A stretch of DNA of 64,000 bases from Lachnospiraceae bacterium (GTDB taxonomy: Bacteria; Bacillota; Clostridia; Lachnospirales; Lachnospiraceae): the NCBI GenBank assembly GCA_017440045.1, contig JAFSIA010000068.1, positions 25,969 to 89,968 on the forward strand, read 5' to 3'. Shown piece by piece: positions 1 to 9,731 of the stretch. Position 1 is the first letter of the stretch. The number at the start of each line of letters is the position of its first letter. The notes under the pieces were generated by a model, which was given only the letters and a program-made list of their open reading frames with translations, made no database searches and was not told the DNA's origin. The translations under genes and the position numbers were made by a program.

Positions 1-11
1 TAATTTTGTGG

Positions 12-47
12 ATAAAGGTCGATTTTTCTTGAAAAATCGACCTTTAT
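12..47. terminator. Perfect 16-bp inverted repeat, probable terminator of an upstream gene
   Basis: Arms at 12-27 and 32-47 are perfectly complementary around a CTTG loop, and each arm carries a run of five A/T next to the loop. There is no clear T-tract after the hairpin, so it could be an RNA-processing or stabilising structure instead. It separates whatever lies left of the window from the pilus operon. Confidence 0.5.
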
Positions 48-130
48 ATGTTACGATATTGTTAACTGAACATATTTTGATGATGTAAATATGGTAAATA
101 AATTTTTCATGTAACTAGGGGGAAGAGTTC

Positions 131-1843
131 ATGGCAGGATTTAGAAAGAAAGTGCGTATCGGTGACGCACTTGTTAATGCCGGTCTTATTAAGGTAGAAC
201 AGCTTGAAAAAGCGTTAGAATTACAGAAAAGCAAACCTAAGGGAACACTTATTGGAGAGACTCTTGTAGAGTTAGGTTACGTACAGGAGGATGAAATGGC
301 GAAAGCCCTCCAGGAGCACCTTCAGGTTGAATATATTGATTTGCGTAAGGCGGACATGGATGAGAAGGCTGTTCGTCTTATTGGTGAGCCTGTGGCTAGA
401 AAGTACAAGCTTATTCCTGTGTGCTTTTCAGAGTCTGATATGAATACACTGAGAGTGGCTATGGCTGATCCACAGGATTTTTATGCTATAGATGATTTGT
501 CTATTATCACTGGTATGCAGATTGAACCACTTATCGCTACTACATCTCAGATTAATTCACAGCTTGACCGTTTCTTTGGTAAACAGGCGGCAAATGCCAT
601 CGCAGAGCAGTTTAAGAAGGAGCAGGAAGGCTACTATGAAGAGGAAGAGGAAGATGCAGGAAGACGTGAGGATGTAGAGAATTCCCCTATCGTAGTATTA
701 GTAAAGAATCTTATAGAGCAGGCTGCCAGACAGAGAGCCAGTGATATACATATTGAACCTTTTGAAAATTTTGTCAGAGTACGTTACCGTGTAGACGGTG
801 TGCTAAGAGAGATTATTACATATGATAAGGCTTTGTTCCCTGCTATTATTGCCAGACTTAAGATTATATCTGGTATGGATATTTCGGAGAAGAGAAAGCC
901 ACAGGATGGTCGTATCACTATTGATGTAGACCATAGAGAGTATGATATCCGTGTTTCTAACCTGCCTACAGTATATGGCGAGAAGGTCGTTATGAGACTT
1001 GCGTCAAAGGAAGGCTTCAAGAAGCAGAAGAGTGAGCTTGGTATGAGACCGGAGGATTTGGAGAAGTTTGACAATATTCTTAAGAATCCAAATGGTATTA
1101 TCTTAGTTACAGGACCAACAGGTAGTGGTAAGTCCACAACTCTTTACACAGCCCTAAGTGAGCTCAGTACAGAGGAGGTAAATGTTATCACAGTTGAGGA
1201 CCCTGTAGAGGCTAACGTAGATGGCGTTAATCAGGTACAGGTTAATAATAAGGCTGATATGACATTTGCCAGTGCCCTTCGTTCTATTTTGCGACAGGAC
1301 CCTGATGTTATTATGATTGGTGAGATTCGAGATGGCGAGACAGCAGAGATTGCCGTCAGAGCATCTATCACAGGACACCTTGTAGTTAGTACACTTCATA
1401 CAAACAGTACAGCTGCTACAGTAGGACGTCTTATAGATATGGGCGTTGAGCCATACCTTTTAGGAGATTCTCTTGTGGGAATTATCGCTCAGAGACTTGT
1501 TAGAAGATTATGTGAGTGTAAGAGAGAGAAGAAGGCTACAGTAGACGAAAAGAGAATTCTTGGAATACCGGATGATAAGGAGCAGAAAGTATATGTTCCA
1601 TGTGGATGCCAGCTTTGTAATGGCACAGGCTACAGAGGCCGAATCGGTATTTATGAAATAATGACAATCAACCAGAAGATTAGAAATCTTATAGCTCAAA
1701 GTGCTACAGCAGACAAGATAAAGGCACAGGCCGAGGAGGATGGAATGAGTTCTCTTAGGGCATCTGCGGCAAAATATGTTTGCGAGGGTATCACATCTAT
1801 GGCAGAACTATTAAAGGTTACATACAACGCGGACGAGGAGTAA
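131..1843 (+). CDS. pilB: Type IV pilus assembly ATPase PilB (GspE family)
   Basis: Cytoplasmic hexameric ATPase that powers pilus extension. An N-terminal MshEN/GspE-N domain (about residues 8-150, with the LxxxGLI...LGY pattern) is followed by the secretion ATPase core. The Walker A loop GPTGSGKST lies near residue 328, the Asp box and Walker B (DPDVIMIGEIRD) near 388-400, and a tetracysteine zinc motif (CEC about 461, CGCQLC about 491) is typical of PilB/GspE and absent from PilT. Length, 570 aa, is normal. The ATG at 131 is preceded by AGGGGGAAG. It is first in a plus-strand operon with pilT 9 bases downstream. Confidence 0.95.
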   Translation: MAGFRKKVRIGDALVNAGLIKVEQLEKALELQKSKPKGTLIGETLVELGYVQEDEMAKALQEHLQVEYIDLRKADMDEKAVRLIGEPVARKYKLIPVCFSESDMNTLRVAMADPQDFYAIDDLSIITGMQIEPLIATTSQINSQLDRFFGKQAANAIAEQFKKEQEGYYEEEEEDAGRREDVENSPIVVLVKNLIEQAARQRASDIHIEPFENFVRVRYRVDGVLREIITYDKALFPAIIARLKIISGMDISEKRKPQDGRITIDVDHREYDIRVSNLPTVYGEKVVMRLASKEGFKKQKSELGMRPEDLEKFDNILKNPNGIILVTGPTGSGKSTTLYTALSELSTEEVNVITVEDPVEANVDGVNQVQVNNKADMTFASALRSILRQDPDVIMIGEIRDGETAEIAVRASITGHLVVSTLHTNSTAATVGRLIDMGVEPYLLGDSLVGIIAQRLVRRLCECKREKKATVDEKRILGIPDDKEQKVYVPCGCQLCNGTGYRGRIGIYEIMTINQKIRNLIAQSATADKIKAQAEEDGMSSLRASAAKYVCEGITSMAELLKVTYNADEE

Positions 1844-1852
1844 AAGGGATAA

Positions 1853-2917
1853 ATGGTTACTATTGAAGAACTTTTGAAAATTGCAAAAGAGCAGGAAGCA
1901 TCTGATGTACATATTACTGTTGGTGTTCCGCCAAAGATGCGTGTCAACGGAAAGCTTGTGGATATGAATTATCCAAGACTTCAGCCAAATGATACAAGTG
2001 CTATCATAAGTCAGATTCTTACTCCTAGACAGACTGATATCTTAGAGGACAAGGGTGAGGTGGATTTCTCATTTTCTATTCCACAGGTTGGCAGATACCG
2101 TGTTAATGTGTATAAGCAGAGAGGCTCTATGTCAGCAGCTATCCGACTTGTAGGAACACATATACCTAAGCCGGATGACCTTGGTATTCCACCATCAGTT
2201 GTAAATCTTTACAAGAAAAAGAGGGGTCTGGTACTGGTTACAGGACCAACAGGTAGCGGTAAATCTACTACATTGGCTTCTCTTATAGATCAGATAAATG
2301 AGAGAACTGAGAATCACGTTATAACTCTCGAGGACCCTATAGAGTATCTTCACACACATAAGAAATCTATGGTAAATCAAAGAGAGATTGGTTTGGATAG
2401 TTTCTCTTACGGAAGCGCTCTTAGAGCGGCGTTGAGAGAGGACCCTGATGTAATCCTTGTAGGAGAGATGAGAGATTTGGAGACCATCGCTACAGCTATT
2501 ACAGCGGCAGAGACAGGACACCTTGTTCTTTCTACACTCCATACTATCGGAGCAGCAGCTACTATTGATAGAATTATTGATGTATTTCCACCACACCAGC
2601 AGGAGCAGATAAGAGTGCAGCTGGCTATGGTTCTTGAGTGTGTAGTTTCTCAGCAGCTTATTGCCAGAGATAAGGTAAAGGGAAGAGTGGCAGCCTTTGA
2701 GGTTATGCACAACAATGTTGCCATAAAGAATCTTATCAGAGAGGGAAAGACATTCCAGATAACATCTATGATACAGACTAACAAGAAGCTGGGAATGCAA
2801 ACTATGGATGATGCACTTTATGATTTGTATATGTCAGGTCAGATTAGTGCAGAGTCAGCACTTAATTACGCACAGGATTCACAGAATATGGAGCGTAAGT
2901 TGAGCCTGGATTTCTAG
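1853..2917 (+). CDS. pilT: Type IV pilus retraction ATPase PilT
   Basis: Hexameric ATPase that depolymerises pili, giving twitching and DNA uptake in other systems. At 354 aa it has the PilT size and lacks the zinc motif of PilB. Walker A GPTGSGKST starts near residue 131; the His box AAETGHLVLSTLHT follows the Walker B region DPDVILVGEMRD. The start at 1853 lies 9 bases after pilB, with a purine-rich RBS over the pilB stop. A dedicated PilT beside PilB suggests dynamic, retractable pili rather than a static pseudopilus. Confidence 0.94.
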   Translation: MVTIEELLKIAKEQEASDVHITVGVPPKMRVNGKLVDMNYPRLQPNDTSAIISQILTPRQTDILEDKGEVDFSFSIPQVGRYRVNVYKQRGSMSAAIRLVGTHIPKPDDLGIPPSVVNLYKKKRGLVLVTGPTGSGKSTTLASLIDQINERTENHVITLEDPIEYLHTHKKSMVNQREIGLDSFSYGSALRAALREDPDVILVGEMRDLETIATAITAAETGHLVLSTLHTIGAAATIDRIIDVFPPHQQEQIRVQLAMVLECVVSQQLIARDKVKGRVAAFEVMHNNVAIKNLIREGKTFQITSMIQTNKKLGMQTMDDALYDLYMSGQISAESALNYAQDSQNMERKLSLDF

Positions 2918-2930
2918 GGAAGGGGTACAT

Positions 2931-4154
2931 ATGGCAGAGTATACATATCAGGTTATAGATAAAACCGGTAAAACGAAAAAAGGTAATATAGAGGCAGATA
3001 CATTAGAAAAGGCAAAGAGCTTATTAAAAAGTGAAGGCAACACAATCCTAAAGATTGAGGAAGCATCTTTACTTAATAAAGAGATTACCTTTGGAGGTAT
3101 GGGCAAAGGCAAAAAGGTAAAGGCAAGAGATTTGGCTGTATTTTGTAAGCAGTTCAACTCAATCCTTCACGCAGGTATAAGCATCATAACAGCTCTCGAT
3201 ATGCTAAGCACACAGACAAACAATAAGCGTCATCAGGAATCACTTAAAAATGTTAAGGATAGCGTACAGAAGGGTGAAACCTTATCAAATGCCATGAAGA
3301 AGGAAGGACCAAGAGTTTTCCCTGGTATCCTTATTAATATGATAGAGGCAGGAGAGGCTTCAGGTAGCTTAGAGGTAGCTTTAGAGAGAATGAGTATCCA
3401 CTTTGACAAGGATACAAAGCTTAAGGGCATGGTAAAGAAGGCTATGATGTATCCGATTGTACTTCTTTGCGTTACAGCTATTATCGTAGTCATAATGCTT
3501 ACCAAGGTACTTCCAAGCTTTGCTGATACATTCGCAGATATGGGTTCAGAATTGCCGGCATATACACAGTTTGTCATGGGACTCAGTGATTCGCTTATAG
3601 AGACCTGGTACCTATGGGTCGGTGGTATTACGTTTTTGGTAGTATCCTATAAGCTATATGCTAAGTCAGAGAGCGGCTCGAGAGTGTTGGCTAGGTTAAA
3701 GCTTAAGATACCAGTGTTTGGAGATTTGACAGTCAAGACAGAGTCGGCAAGATTTGCCAGAACACTTTCAACACTTTTGGCAGCAGGTATGCCACTTATA
3801 GAAGCTATAGAGATAACAGGTAAAACATTAGATAACATCCTATATAAGGATGCCTTAAAGGATGCAGTAAAGCAGGTACAGAGAGGTATAGCACTGTCGG
3901 TACCACTTAAAAACAGTGGACTGTTCCCACCACTGGTACTTCACATGTTAGCAATAGGTGAGGAAGCCGGAGATGTGGAAGGCATGTTAGTAAACGTAGC
4001 AGACTACTACGACGAGGAAGTACAGCTGACAACAGAGACAGCAACCTCACTTATGGAGCCACTTATCATCGTAGTAATGGCGGTAGTAGTAGTGGCAATT
4101 ATCGCAGCAATCTACGCACCAATCCTCGACATGTACTCACTAGCTGAGGGCTAG
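2931..4154 (+). CDS. pilC: Type IV pilus inner-membrane platform protein PilC (GspF family)
   Basis: Polytopic platform protein that couples the ATPases to pilin insertion. Two T2SSF cytoplasmic repeats (about residues 65-190 and 265-390) each end in hydrophobic segments: about 168-192, a middle segment near 225-240, and a C-terminal one rich in Val/Ile. The FCKQFNSILHAG motif near residue 70 and FARTLSTLLAAG near 275 are the family signatures of the duplicated domain. Length 407 aa is standard. It is translated 13 bases after pilT with a GGAAGGGG RBS. Confidence 0.94.
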   Translation: MAEYTYQVIDKTGKTKKGNIEADTLEKAKSLLKSEGNTILKIEEASLLNKEITFGGMGKGKKVKARDLAVFCKQFNSILHAGISIITALDMLSTQTNNKRHQESLKNVKDSVQKGETLSNAMKKEGPRVFPGILINMIEAGEASGSLEVALERMSIHFDKDTKLKGMVKKAMMYPIVLLCVTAIIVVIMLTKVLPSFADTFADMGSELPAYTQFVMGLSDSLIETWYLWVGGITFLVVSYKLYAKSESGSRVLARLKLKIPVFGDLTVKTESARFARTLSTLLAAGMPLIEAIEITGKTLDNILYKDALKDAVKQVQRGIALSVPLKNSGLFPPLVLHMLAIGEEAGDVEGMLVNVADYYDEEVQLTTETATSLMEPLIIVVMAVVVVAIIAAIYAPILDMYSLAEG

Positions 4155-4167
4155 ACCGAAGCGTGGC

Positions 4168-4250
4168 CGAAGTTTGCGAAGCAAACTTCGCTGATGAACA
4201 ATCACGTTAATAACGCCGATTCACCCGACATCGGCGTTTAGGCGAAAGCC
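4168..4250 (+). promoter_or_regulatory. Three consecutive hairpins between pilC and the major pilin
   Basis: The 113-base gap between pilC and the pilin holds three hairpins: 4168-4190 (10-bp stem, GAA loop), 4212-4238 (9-bp stem) and 4241-4250 (GGC-GAAA-GCC, a GNRA tetraloop). None has a T-tract, so simple termination is unlikely. Such structures at the 5' end of a pilin message could be an RNA cleavage/stability element that lets pilin be made in large excess over the machinery genes. That role is inference. Confidence 0.5.
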
Positions 4251-4282
4251 AAATATATAAAAATACAATGGAGGACTTTTTT

Positions 4283-4843
4283 ATGAAGGATTTAAGAGAA
4301 ATGAAGAAGAATAACAAAGGTTTCTCTCTCGTAGAGTTAATTGTTGTTATCGCAATCATGGTAGTACTTATCGCAGTACTTGGTTCAGCTATCTTAGGAT
4401 ATGTTGAGGAAGCAAACTACTCAAAGGACGTTCAGGCACTTGACGCTGTAGATACAGCTATGGGATTACTTGTAATGGATCAGGATGCTAACTTTGATGT
4501 TGCTAGATTAACAGCTTCAGAAACTGATGGATGTACATTAGCTGAGTTAATGGCTGTTGATGGAAATGATATTCTTTTAACAACAATGTCAGAAATATTA
4601 ACAAATGCTAATGATACAAATATTACAAATGGTGTATATACATTTGATGCATCATCAGAAGCGTTTGAAGGTCTTACAACAGCGGACATTCAGGTTGCTG
4701 TAGGTGATAATAATGTTATTTCTATTATTGCGCCAGTAGCAGAAAATGAAGCAGATGATTTTAATCCATATATTTCAGGAAGACTTTATGATACTGATGC
4801 TATGAGAACATCATTTGGTACATTTACAGTTGAGACTGAGTAA
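4283..4843 (+). CDS. pilA: Major type IV pilin (prepilin)
   Basis: Class III prepilin: short basic leader, cleavage expected after Gly13 in KNNKG/FSLVE, Glu at mature position 5, then about 22 hydrophobic residues (ELIVVIAIMVVLIAVLGSAIL) and a roughly 150-residue globular domain. The ATG at 4283 is used because GGAGGA lies 7 bases upstream; an earlier in-frame ATG at 4268 overlaps that RBS and has none of its own. Its place directly after the motor genes, the preceding hairpin cluster and the following pilD make it the likely main subunit. Confidence 0.88.
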   Translation: MKDLREMKKNNKGFSLVELIVVIAIMVVLIAVLGSAILGYVEEANYSKDVQALDAVDTAMGLLVMDQDANFDVARLTASETDGCTLAELMAVDGNDILLTTMSEILTNANDTNITNGVYTFDASSEAFEGLTTADIQVAVGDNNVISIIAPVAENEADDFNPYISGRLYDTDAMRTSFGTFTVETE

Positions 4844-4868
4844 TTGGATTTTTTAAAGGAATAGAAAT

Positions 4869-5642
4869 ATGCTAGGTGAGTTAAATCTGTTTACAACATT
4901 AATATATATGGTGATATTCCTCTATGGTCTTGTCATCGGAAGTTTTTTAAACGTTTGTATATACAGGATACCGAAAAAAGAGAATATTGCAACAGAGCGC
5001 TCACACTGCATGAGTTGTGGGACACAGCTGAAGTGGTACGACCTTGTACCGCTTTTCAGCTGGCTGTTCCTCAAAGGTAAATGCAGATACTGCAAGGCGA
5101 AGATTTCTATACAATATCCATTGGTAGAGCTTATCAATGGTGTCGGGTATGTATGGATAATTGCTGTGAACGGCTTTAACTACGTAAGCATATTGTATTG
5201 TTTATGTGTGTCAGCATTGTTGGTACTTAGTGTTATAGACTGGAGAACATTTGAGATACCGGTAGCATTTAACTGGTACATATTTGGTCTCGGAGTCGTT
5301 AGATGTATAGTTGATTTTGAGAATATTTTCACATATCTTATTGGATTGGTAGCAGTCAGCGGATTCCTTTTTATCTGTTTCCTTGTGACAAGGGGAAGAG
5401 GTATAGGTGGAGGCGACATAAAGCTTATGGCGGCTGCAGGCTTACTACTGGGATGGCAGAATATTTTAGTGGCATTTTTAGTAGGCTGTATTCTCGGCTC
5501 TATTATACATATTATTTTAATGATTGCATTTAAGAAGGACAGAGTGTTGGCCCTTGGCCCATATCTGTCATTAGGTATTTTTATAGCTATGCTTTGGGGC
5601 TATGATATTTTGAACTGGTATATAGGTTTGATTATCGGCTAA
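4869..5642 (+). CDS. pilD: Prepilin peptidase / N-methyltransferase PilD
   Basis: Polytopic aspartic protease that removes the prepilin leader and methylates the new N-terminus. Seen: the GSFLNVCIYRIP motif near residue 20, two CxxC pairs (about 47 and 72) of the zinc-binding methylase loop, and the catalytic aspartates D124 (VIDWRTFEIP) and D183 (GGGD). Length 257 aa is typical, with about eight hydrophobic helices. It sits 25 bases after the pilin, so substrate and processing enzyme are co-expressed. Confidence 0.94.
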   Translation: MLGELNLFTTLIYMVIFLYGLVIGSFLNVCIYRIPKKENIATERSHCMSCGTQLKWYDLVPLFSWLFLKGKCRYCKAKISIQYPLVELINGVGYVWIIAVNGFNYVSILYCLCVSALLVLSVIDWRTFEIPVAFNWYIFGLGVVRCIVDFENIFTYLIGLVAVSGFLFICFLVTRGRGIGGGDIKLMAAAGLLLGWQNILVAFLVGCILGSIIHIILMIAFKKDRVLALGPYLSLGIFIAMLWGYDILNWYIGLIIG

Positions 5643-5680
5643 AAATCAAGCATTACGATGATTTGTGATGTTTGTTTAGC

Positions 5681-5696
5681 GCAGAAGCATTTCTGC
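5681..5696 (+). repeat. Small hairpin between pilD and pilMN
   Basis: GCAGAA and TTCTGC pair around a GCAT loop in the 111-base gap. It has no T-tract. Function unknown; it may be a processing site like the hairpins before the pilin. Confidence 0.3.
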
Positions 5697-5753
5697 TTTA
5701 AGCAGACAACACAAATCGAGGAATTTGGGATTAACTTAAGGAGGAAACTTTTA

Positions 5754-7361
5754 ATGGCATCGATAATTACAGCCACAATGGGTCAACAGAAAATAGAAAT
5801 CTGTGAGATGACCTATTCGGCAAAGGGGCAAACTATCCAAAAGGCGTTTTCGGTAGCTGTGCCGGATGGATATATAGATGACGGAAGACTTACAGATGTG
5901 GAAGGACTTGCGACAGTCTTAAAGGAAGCATTTGCTGCTGAAGGAGTTGTAGCAAAGGAAATTACATATATTATAAAGTCTTCAAAAATTGCCTACAAGG
6001 AGGTTTACACACCTGTTCTTAAGATGGCAAAGCTAAAGGATATGATAAAGGCAAATGCCTCAGATTATTTCCCTGTAAACATAGAGGAGTATATTATCAC
6101 TCAGAAGATTGTCTCTCAGGTGGAGACAGCAGAGGGTGAAAAGCAGCTTCGTGTAGGTGTATATGCAGCTGCTAAGGAAATGATAGAGAGCTACTATGAG
6201 CTGGCCAAGTCATTAGGTCTTACAGTGAAGAACTTAGAGAGCTACAGTAATGCTACAGTATCATTACTTGGTAAGCAGATTGGACCAGAGGTTTCAGTAG
6301 TTATACAGGTGGATGATGATTCATCTACAGTTAATGTGTTTAGAAATAATGTGTTAGAGCTTCAAAGAAGTGTACCATATGGTAAGAATGTTGTTATTCA
6401 GGCAGTTATGGAGGAGAAGGATTTAAGTGAAGAAGAGGCAGAGAAGCTTATCGCCACAGAGAGACTTATCCATAACAGCTTTGATGGAGATGAGGTGACA
6501 GAGTCACTTAGATATCTTATAAACAGCATTGTGAGAGTGGTTGACTACTATACATCAAGAAATAATCAGAATGCGGTAGAAAAGGCATACCTTACAGGAG
6601 TGTCTGTCGATATGCTTGGTCTTGAAAACTTATTTGCCAATGAGTTTGAGTTTAGCGTAATGCAGATTATGGAGTTTAATGAGGTGACTATAGCTCCAAA
6701 TCTTGTGTTGGAACCAAAGATGGTTTCTCTATACATAGCAAACGTTGGTGCTGTCATTGACCCGATAAACTTTATGCCTGAGAGCGTGGAGAAGGAGGGC
6801 AAGAAGGATAAGTCCATTAAATATCTTTTACTTGGCTTGGCAGCTTCAGTTGTAGCAGGTGGAATTTTAATACTTCTTCCATTTTTAGAGGGACTTTCAT
6901 TGCAGTCTGATATTGAGGATATGGAAGAAAAGATTCAGTCTGTAAAAGGCATCGAGATAGTAGTAAGGGATTACTATGATTCTAAGGATAAGCTTAGAGA
7001 TGTAGAAAACTTTGTGGCTCTCACATCAAATGCAAATGATTATCTTCACGATTTCATTTTAGCCTTAGAGAAGGGCATGCCAAGTGACGTTTCTATTAAG
7101 AGTATGTCAGTAAATAATGGTAACGTGACTATCTCTGCAGTGACAAGTACTAAGCAGTCTATTGCTAAGTTTATAACACAGTTAAATGATATGCCGGGTG
7201 TAGGTGGAGTGTTCGTATCAAGCTCTTCTGAGTCAAAGGATGAGTATGGTGTGGTTACATCTGCATTTAACATTGTGTGTGTATTTAACTCAGGTATTGA
7301 GTATTATGTAAATCCGGAGCTTTCTACAGAGGAAGAGTCCGGTGAAGGGGAGGAGGAGTAA
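5754..7361 (+). CDS. PilM-PilN fusion, type IV pilus alignment complex protein
   Basis: The first about 350 residues read as a PilM-type actin-like ATPase domain (TATMGQQKIEI near the N-terminus, later a VVIQVDDDSS segment and TGVSVDMLGLE). A single membrane helix at about 357-382 and a PilN-like periplasmic part with a coiled-coil and ferredoxin-like fold follow. In Proteobacteria PilM and PilN are separate proteins that bind each other; here they are one chain. The ATG at 5754 is preceded by AAGGAGGAAAC; an earlier in-frame ATG at 5658 has no RBS. Confidence 0.8.
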   Translation: MASIITATMGQQKIEICEMTYSAKGQTIQKAFSVAVPDGYIDDGRLTDVEGLATVLKEAFAAEGVVAKEITYIIKSSKIAYKEVYTPVLKMAKLKDMIKANASDYFPVNIEEYIITQKIVSQVETAEGEKQLRVGVYAAAKEMIESYYELAKSLGLTVKNLESYSNATVSLLGKQIGPEVSVVIQVDDDSSTVNVFRNNVLELQRSVPYGKNVVIQAVMEEKDLSEEEAEKLIATERLIHNSFDGDEVTESLRYLINSIVRVVDYYTSRNNQNAVEKAYLTGVSVDMLGLENLFANEFEFSVMQIMEFNEVTIAPNLVLEPKMVSLYIANVGAVIDPINFMPESVEKEGKKDKSIKYLLLGLAASVVAGGILILLPFLEGLSLQSDIEDMEEKIQSVKGIEIVVRDYYDSKDKLRDVENFVALTSNANDYLHDFILALEKGMPSDVSIKSMSVNNGNVTISAVTSTKQSIAKFITQLNDMPGVGGVFVSSSSESKDEYGVVTSAFNIVCVFNSGIEYYVNPELSTEEESGEGEEE

Positions 7362-7362
7362 T

Positions 7363-8505
7363 ATGACACTTAAAGTATCAGATAGAGATAAAAAGCTTTT
7401 ACTGGTTCTTTTAATCGTTATTGTGATTGCAGGGTCAGTTAAACTCTTCGACATCCTGTCAACAAATAATCAGGACTACAATTCAGAGCTTAGAACTTTA
7501 AAGAATAAATATACATCTTTAAATGTTATGAATATGAACAGAGAGAATTATCTTCTCGACACAGAGGTAAGCTTAACAGTCAGAGATGCACTTCTTGCTG
7601 GCTACAATACAAACATTACACAGGAGCAGGTACTTATTTTCCTCGGTATGGTTGAAAAGAATACTGGTGTATGGTTAAAGCAGATGAGCTTCACAAATGT
7701 CGATAGTATGTATACATTTGGTACAGTTACATCATCAAATCCGGATACATCAGGAGAGAAGGTTTACTCTAGTGATTACAAGGGTATAAGCACGCAGCTT
7801 TCACTTTCTTATGAGTGTTTATATGAGGATTTCAAAAAGGTGCTCACATATCTTGAAGAGTTTGGTAAGAAGGTAACTGTAAATAATGTATCATTCTCAT
7901 ATAGTGAGTCTACTGATATTGTATCAGGAACAATGCAGGTTACACTGTATGCTATTACAGGAAGTGACCGTCCAGTTGAGGATGTATTTATAAAGGATGT
8001 GCCAGTAGGTACAGACAATATTTTTTCATCAGACACATTTAAGACAATCACATCTGATAGCACATACAGAGATAAGATTATTACAGATTACGACCTTTTC
8101 CTTATAATGAATCAGGTTGGCTCTGATATGGATACAGTGGCTGTTGGACAGGCTGGAGACCCATCAAATGAGACAGTTGTCACATCAGACACAGAAGGTG
8201 TTGAGAATATTACAATTGAGGTATCTGGAGAAGCCGGAAGCTACAAGGTAAAGTATAAGGTTGGCAGCAGCGCGTACCCAGCGGATAATTACAATGCAGG
8301 TGCACCATTAGTTTGCGGTGATACACTTGACCTGCTTATGATAAGCAAGCCAAGAATGGGTGACAAGGATAACTCACTTGCAAATGTAACTATAGTAAAC
8401 AATTCTGATTTGCCTCTCAATGTGGCAGTCATAAATGATGATATAGAGAATCCAAGAATCAAAATTGAGAAGACAGAAGGAGTAGTACTGTTCTTCACAG
8501 AGTAA
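7363..8505 (+). CDS. PilO-like type IV pilus alignment complex protein
   Basis: A 380-aa protein with a short basic N-terminus, one membrane helix (about residues 14-32, LLLVLLIVIVIAGSVKLF), a coiled-coil stretch and an extracytoplasmic domain. Its place immediately after PilMN (one base between stop and start, RBS GGGGAGGAGG inside the upstream gene) matches the pilM-pilN-pilO order. It is longer than Gram-negative PilO (about 200 aa), with an extra roughly 180-residue C-terminal domain of unknown role. Sequence recognition of PilO is weak; the call rests on topology and context. Confidence 0.65.
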   Translation: MTLKVSDRDKKLLLVLLIVIVIAGSVKLFDILSTNNQDYNSELRTLKNKYTSLNVMNMNRENYLLDTEVSLTVRDALLAGYNTNITQEQVLIFLGMVEKNTGVWLKQMSFTNVDSMYTFGTVTSSNPDTSGEKVYSSDYKGISTQLSLSYECLYEDFKKVLTYLEEFGKKVTVNNVSFSYSESTDIVSGTMQVTLYAITGSDRPVEDVFIKDVPVGTDNIFSSDTFKTITSDSTYRDKIITDYDLFLIMNQVGSDMDTVAVGQAGDPSNETVVTSDTEGVENITIEVSGEAGSYKVKYKVGSSAYPADNYNAGAPLVCGDTLDLLMISKPRMGDKDNSLANVTIVNNSDLPLNVAVINDDIENPRIKIEKTEGVVLFFTE

Positions 8506-8543
8506 TAAAGAAAATAATCAAAGGAAACGGAGGTGATTTGGCT

Positions 8544-9710
8544 ATGGTAAAGTTAAAGGGATTTTTTAAGAAAATAAGAAGACAATTTAACAGTGACAAC
8601 AGGGGTGTCTCTTTAGTGGAGATACTTGCAACCGTGGCCATAATCGCCATCATTTCCACACCTCTTATCAATAGCTTTATAAATGCCATAAAGGTAAATG
8701 GCCAGGCAAGAATAATACAGAACGGTACATCTGTAGCTCAGGACATGGCAGAGGTTTTTAAGGTTTTTGAAGTGGAGCAGCTTGTGAAAAATTATGAGGA
8801 CCAGGGAGTAGAAGTGATTTATGATGAGACTACCGGTAAGTACACATTTAGCAACATCGCTGTAGAGGGTGCTGACGGGGAAGATTTCCTTGTGACAGTA
8901 GAGCTTGATCCAACCACATATGCAGGTGGACTGGAAAGCGATAAATTGCAGGTTAATGATGTGAATTTACCGGTGTTTTCAGGGTTGTATGGTTCTGATT
9001 GCGTTATGCTGTACAGACAGTACGCCAGCTTTGATGAGCAGCTGATGGAAATATTTGCAGGAACCACTTTGGATAACAATATTGTAAAAAATATTAATAC
9101 AGATGCTGAGCGAAGGAAGATAACAAAGTCTACTGACATAATAGTTAATTGTGATTACAACAGCACTTCGGAAAAGTATTTTTATGATATTAAGCTTAAT
9201 ATGACATACACATATGATTATGGTGTAAGCGTTACTGTTACAAAGAGTATGGAAAAAAGCTATTCAGGTGATGAGATTCACAATATCTATATGATATGTC
9301 CTATCTTTGATAAATACAGTATAGGCTTTGGTGGTACAGAAGAATTTTTCTACAACTCAGATAAGATTAATATTACATACAATTACACAGGAAATATTGA
9401 TAACGAACACGATTTGTATTTTTATATAGCAGAGCAACAGGCCACAAATATTGGCTATGATGCAGGTAAGCTTATGAGAATCAATCCAAGAAATCTCTAC
9501 ATAAATGGTGTGGATTACACAATGTATAACACAGAGTCAGAGAGACTTAAGGTTTATACAAACATTGGTGATAAGGATACAACATTCTCGAACTCATACG
9601 ATTTGACATATGGAGACTACAATACAGGCATCGCGTTATATGAGATGAATGTTACGGTGACAGAGGAAGGTAGCACAGATACAGTTGCAACATTCACAAC
9701 TACAAAGTAG
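8544..9710 (+). CDS. Minor pilin-like protein (prepilin with large C-terminal domain)
   Basis: A 20-residue basic leader ends in NRG/VSLVE, giving cleavage after Gly21 and Glu at mature position 5, then a hydrophobic helix (ILATVAIIAIISTPLI) and about 340 residues of extracytoplasmic domain. The ATG at 8544 is 10 bases after GGAGG; a TTG at 8538 is possible but too close to the RBS. The extra length over the major pilin suggests an accessory or tip subunit. It is the first of four adjacent minor-pilin-like genes. Confidence 0.75.
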   Translation: MVKLKGFFKKIRRQFNSDNRGVSLVEILATVAIIAIISTPLINSFINAIKVNGQARIIQNGTSVAQDMAEVFKVFEVEQLVKNYEDQGVEVIYDETTGKYTFSNIAVEGADGEDFLVTVELDPTTYAGGLESDKLQVNDVNLPVFSGLYGSDCVMLYRQYASFDEQLMEIFAGTTLDNNIVKNINTDAERRKITKSTDIIVNCDYNSTSEKYFYDIKLNMTYTYDYGVSVTVTKSMEKSYSGDEIHNIYMICPIFDKYSIGFGGTEEFFYNSDKINITYNYTGNIDNEHDLYFYIAEQQATNIGYDAGKLMRINPRNLYINGVDYTMYNTESERLKVYTNIGDKDTTFSNSYDLTYGDYNTGIALYEMNVTVTEEGSTDTVATFTTTK

Positions 9711-9731
9711 ATGTGAGATAGGAGAGCAGTC

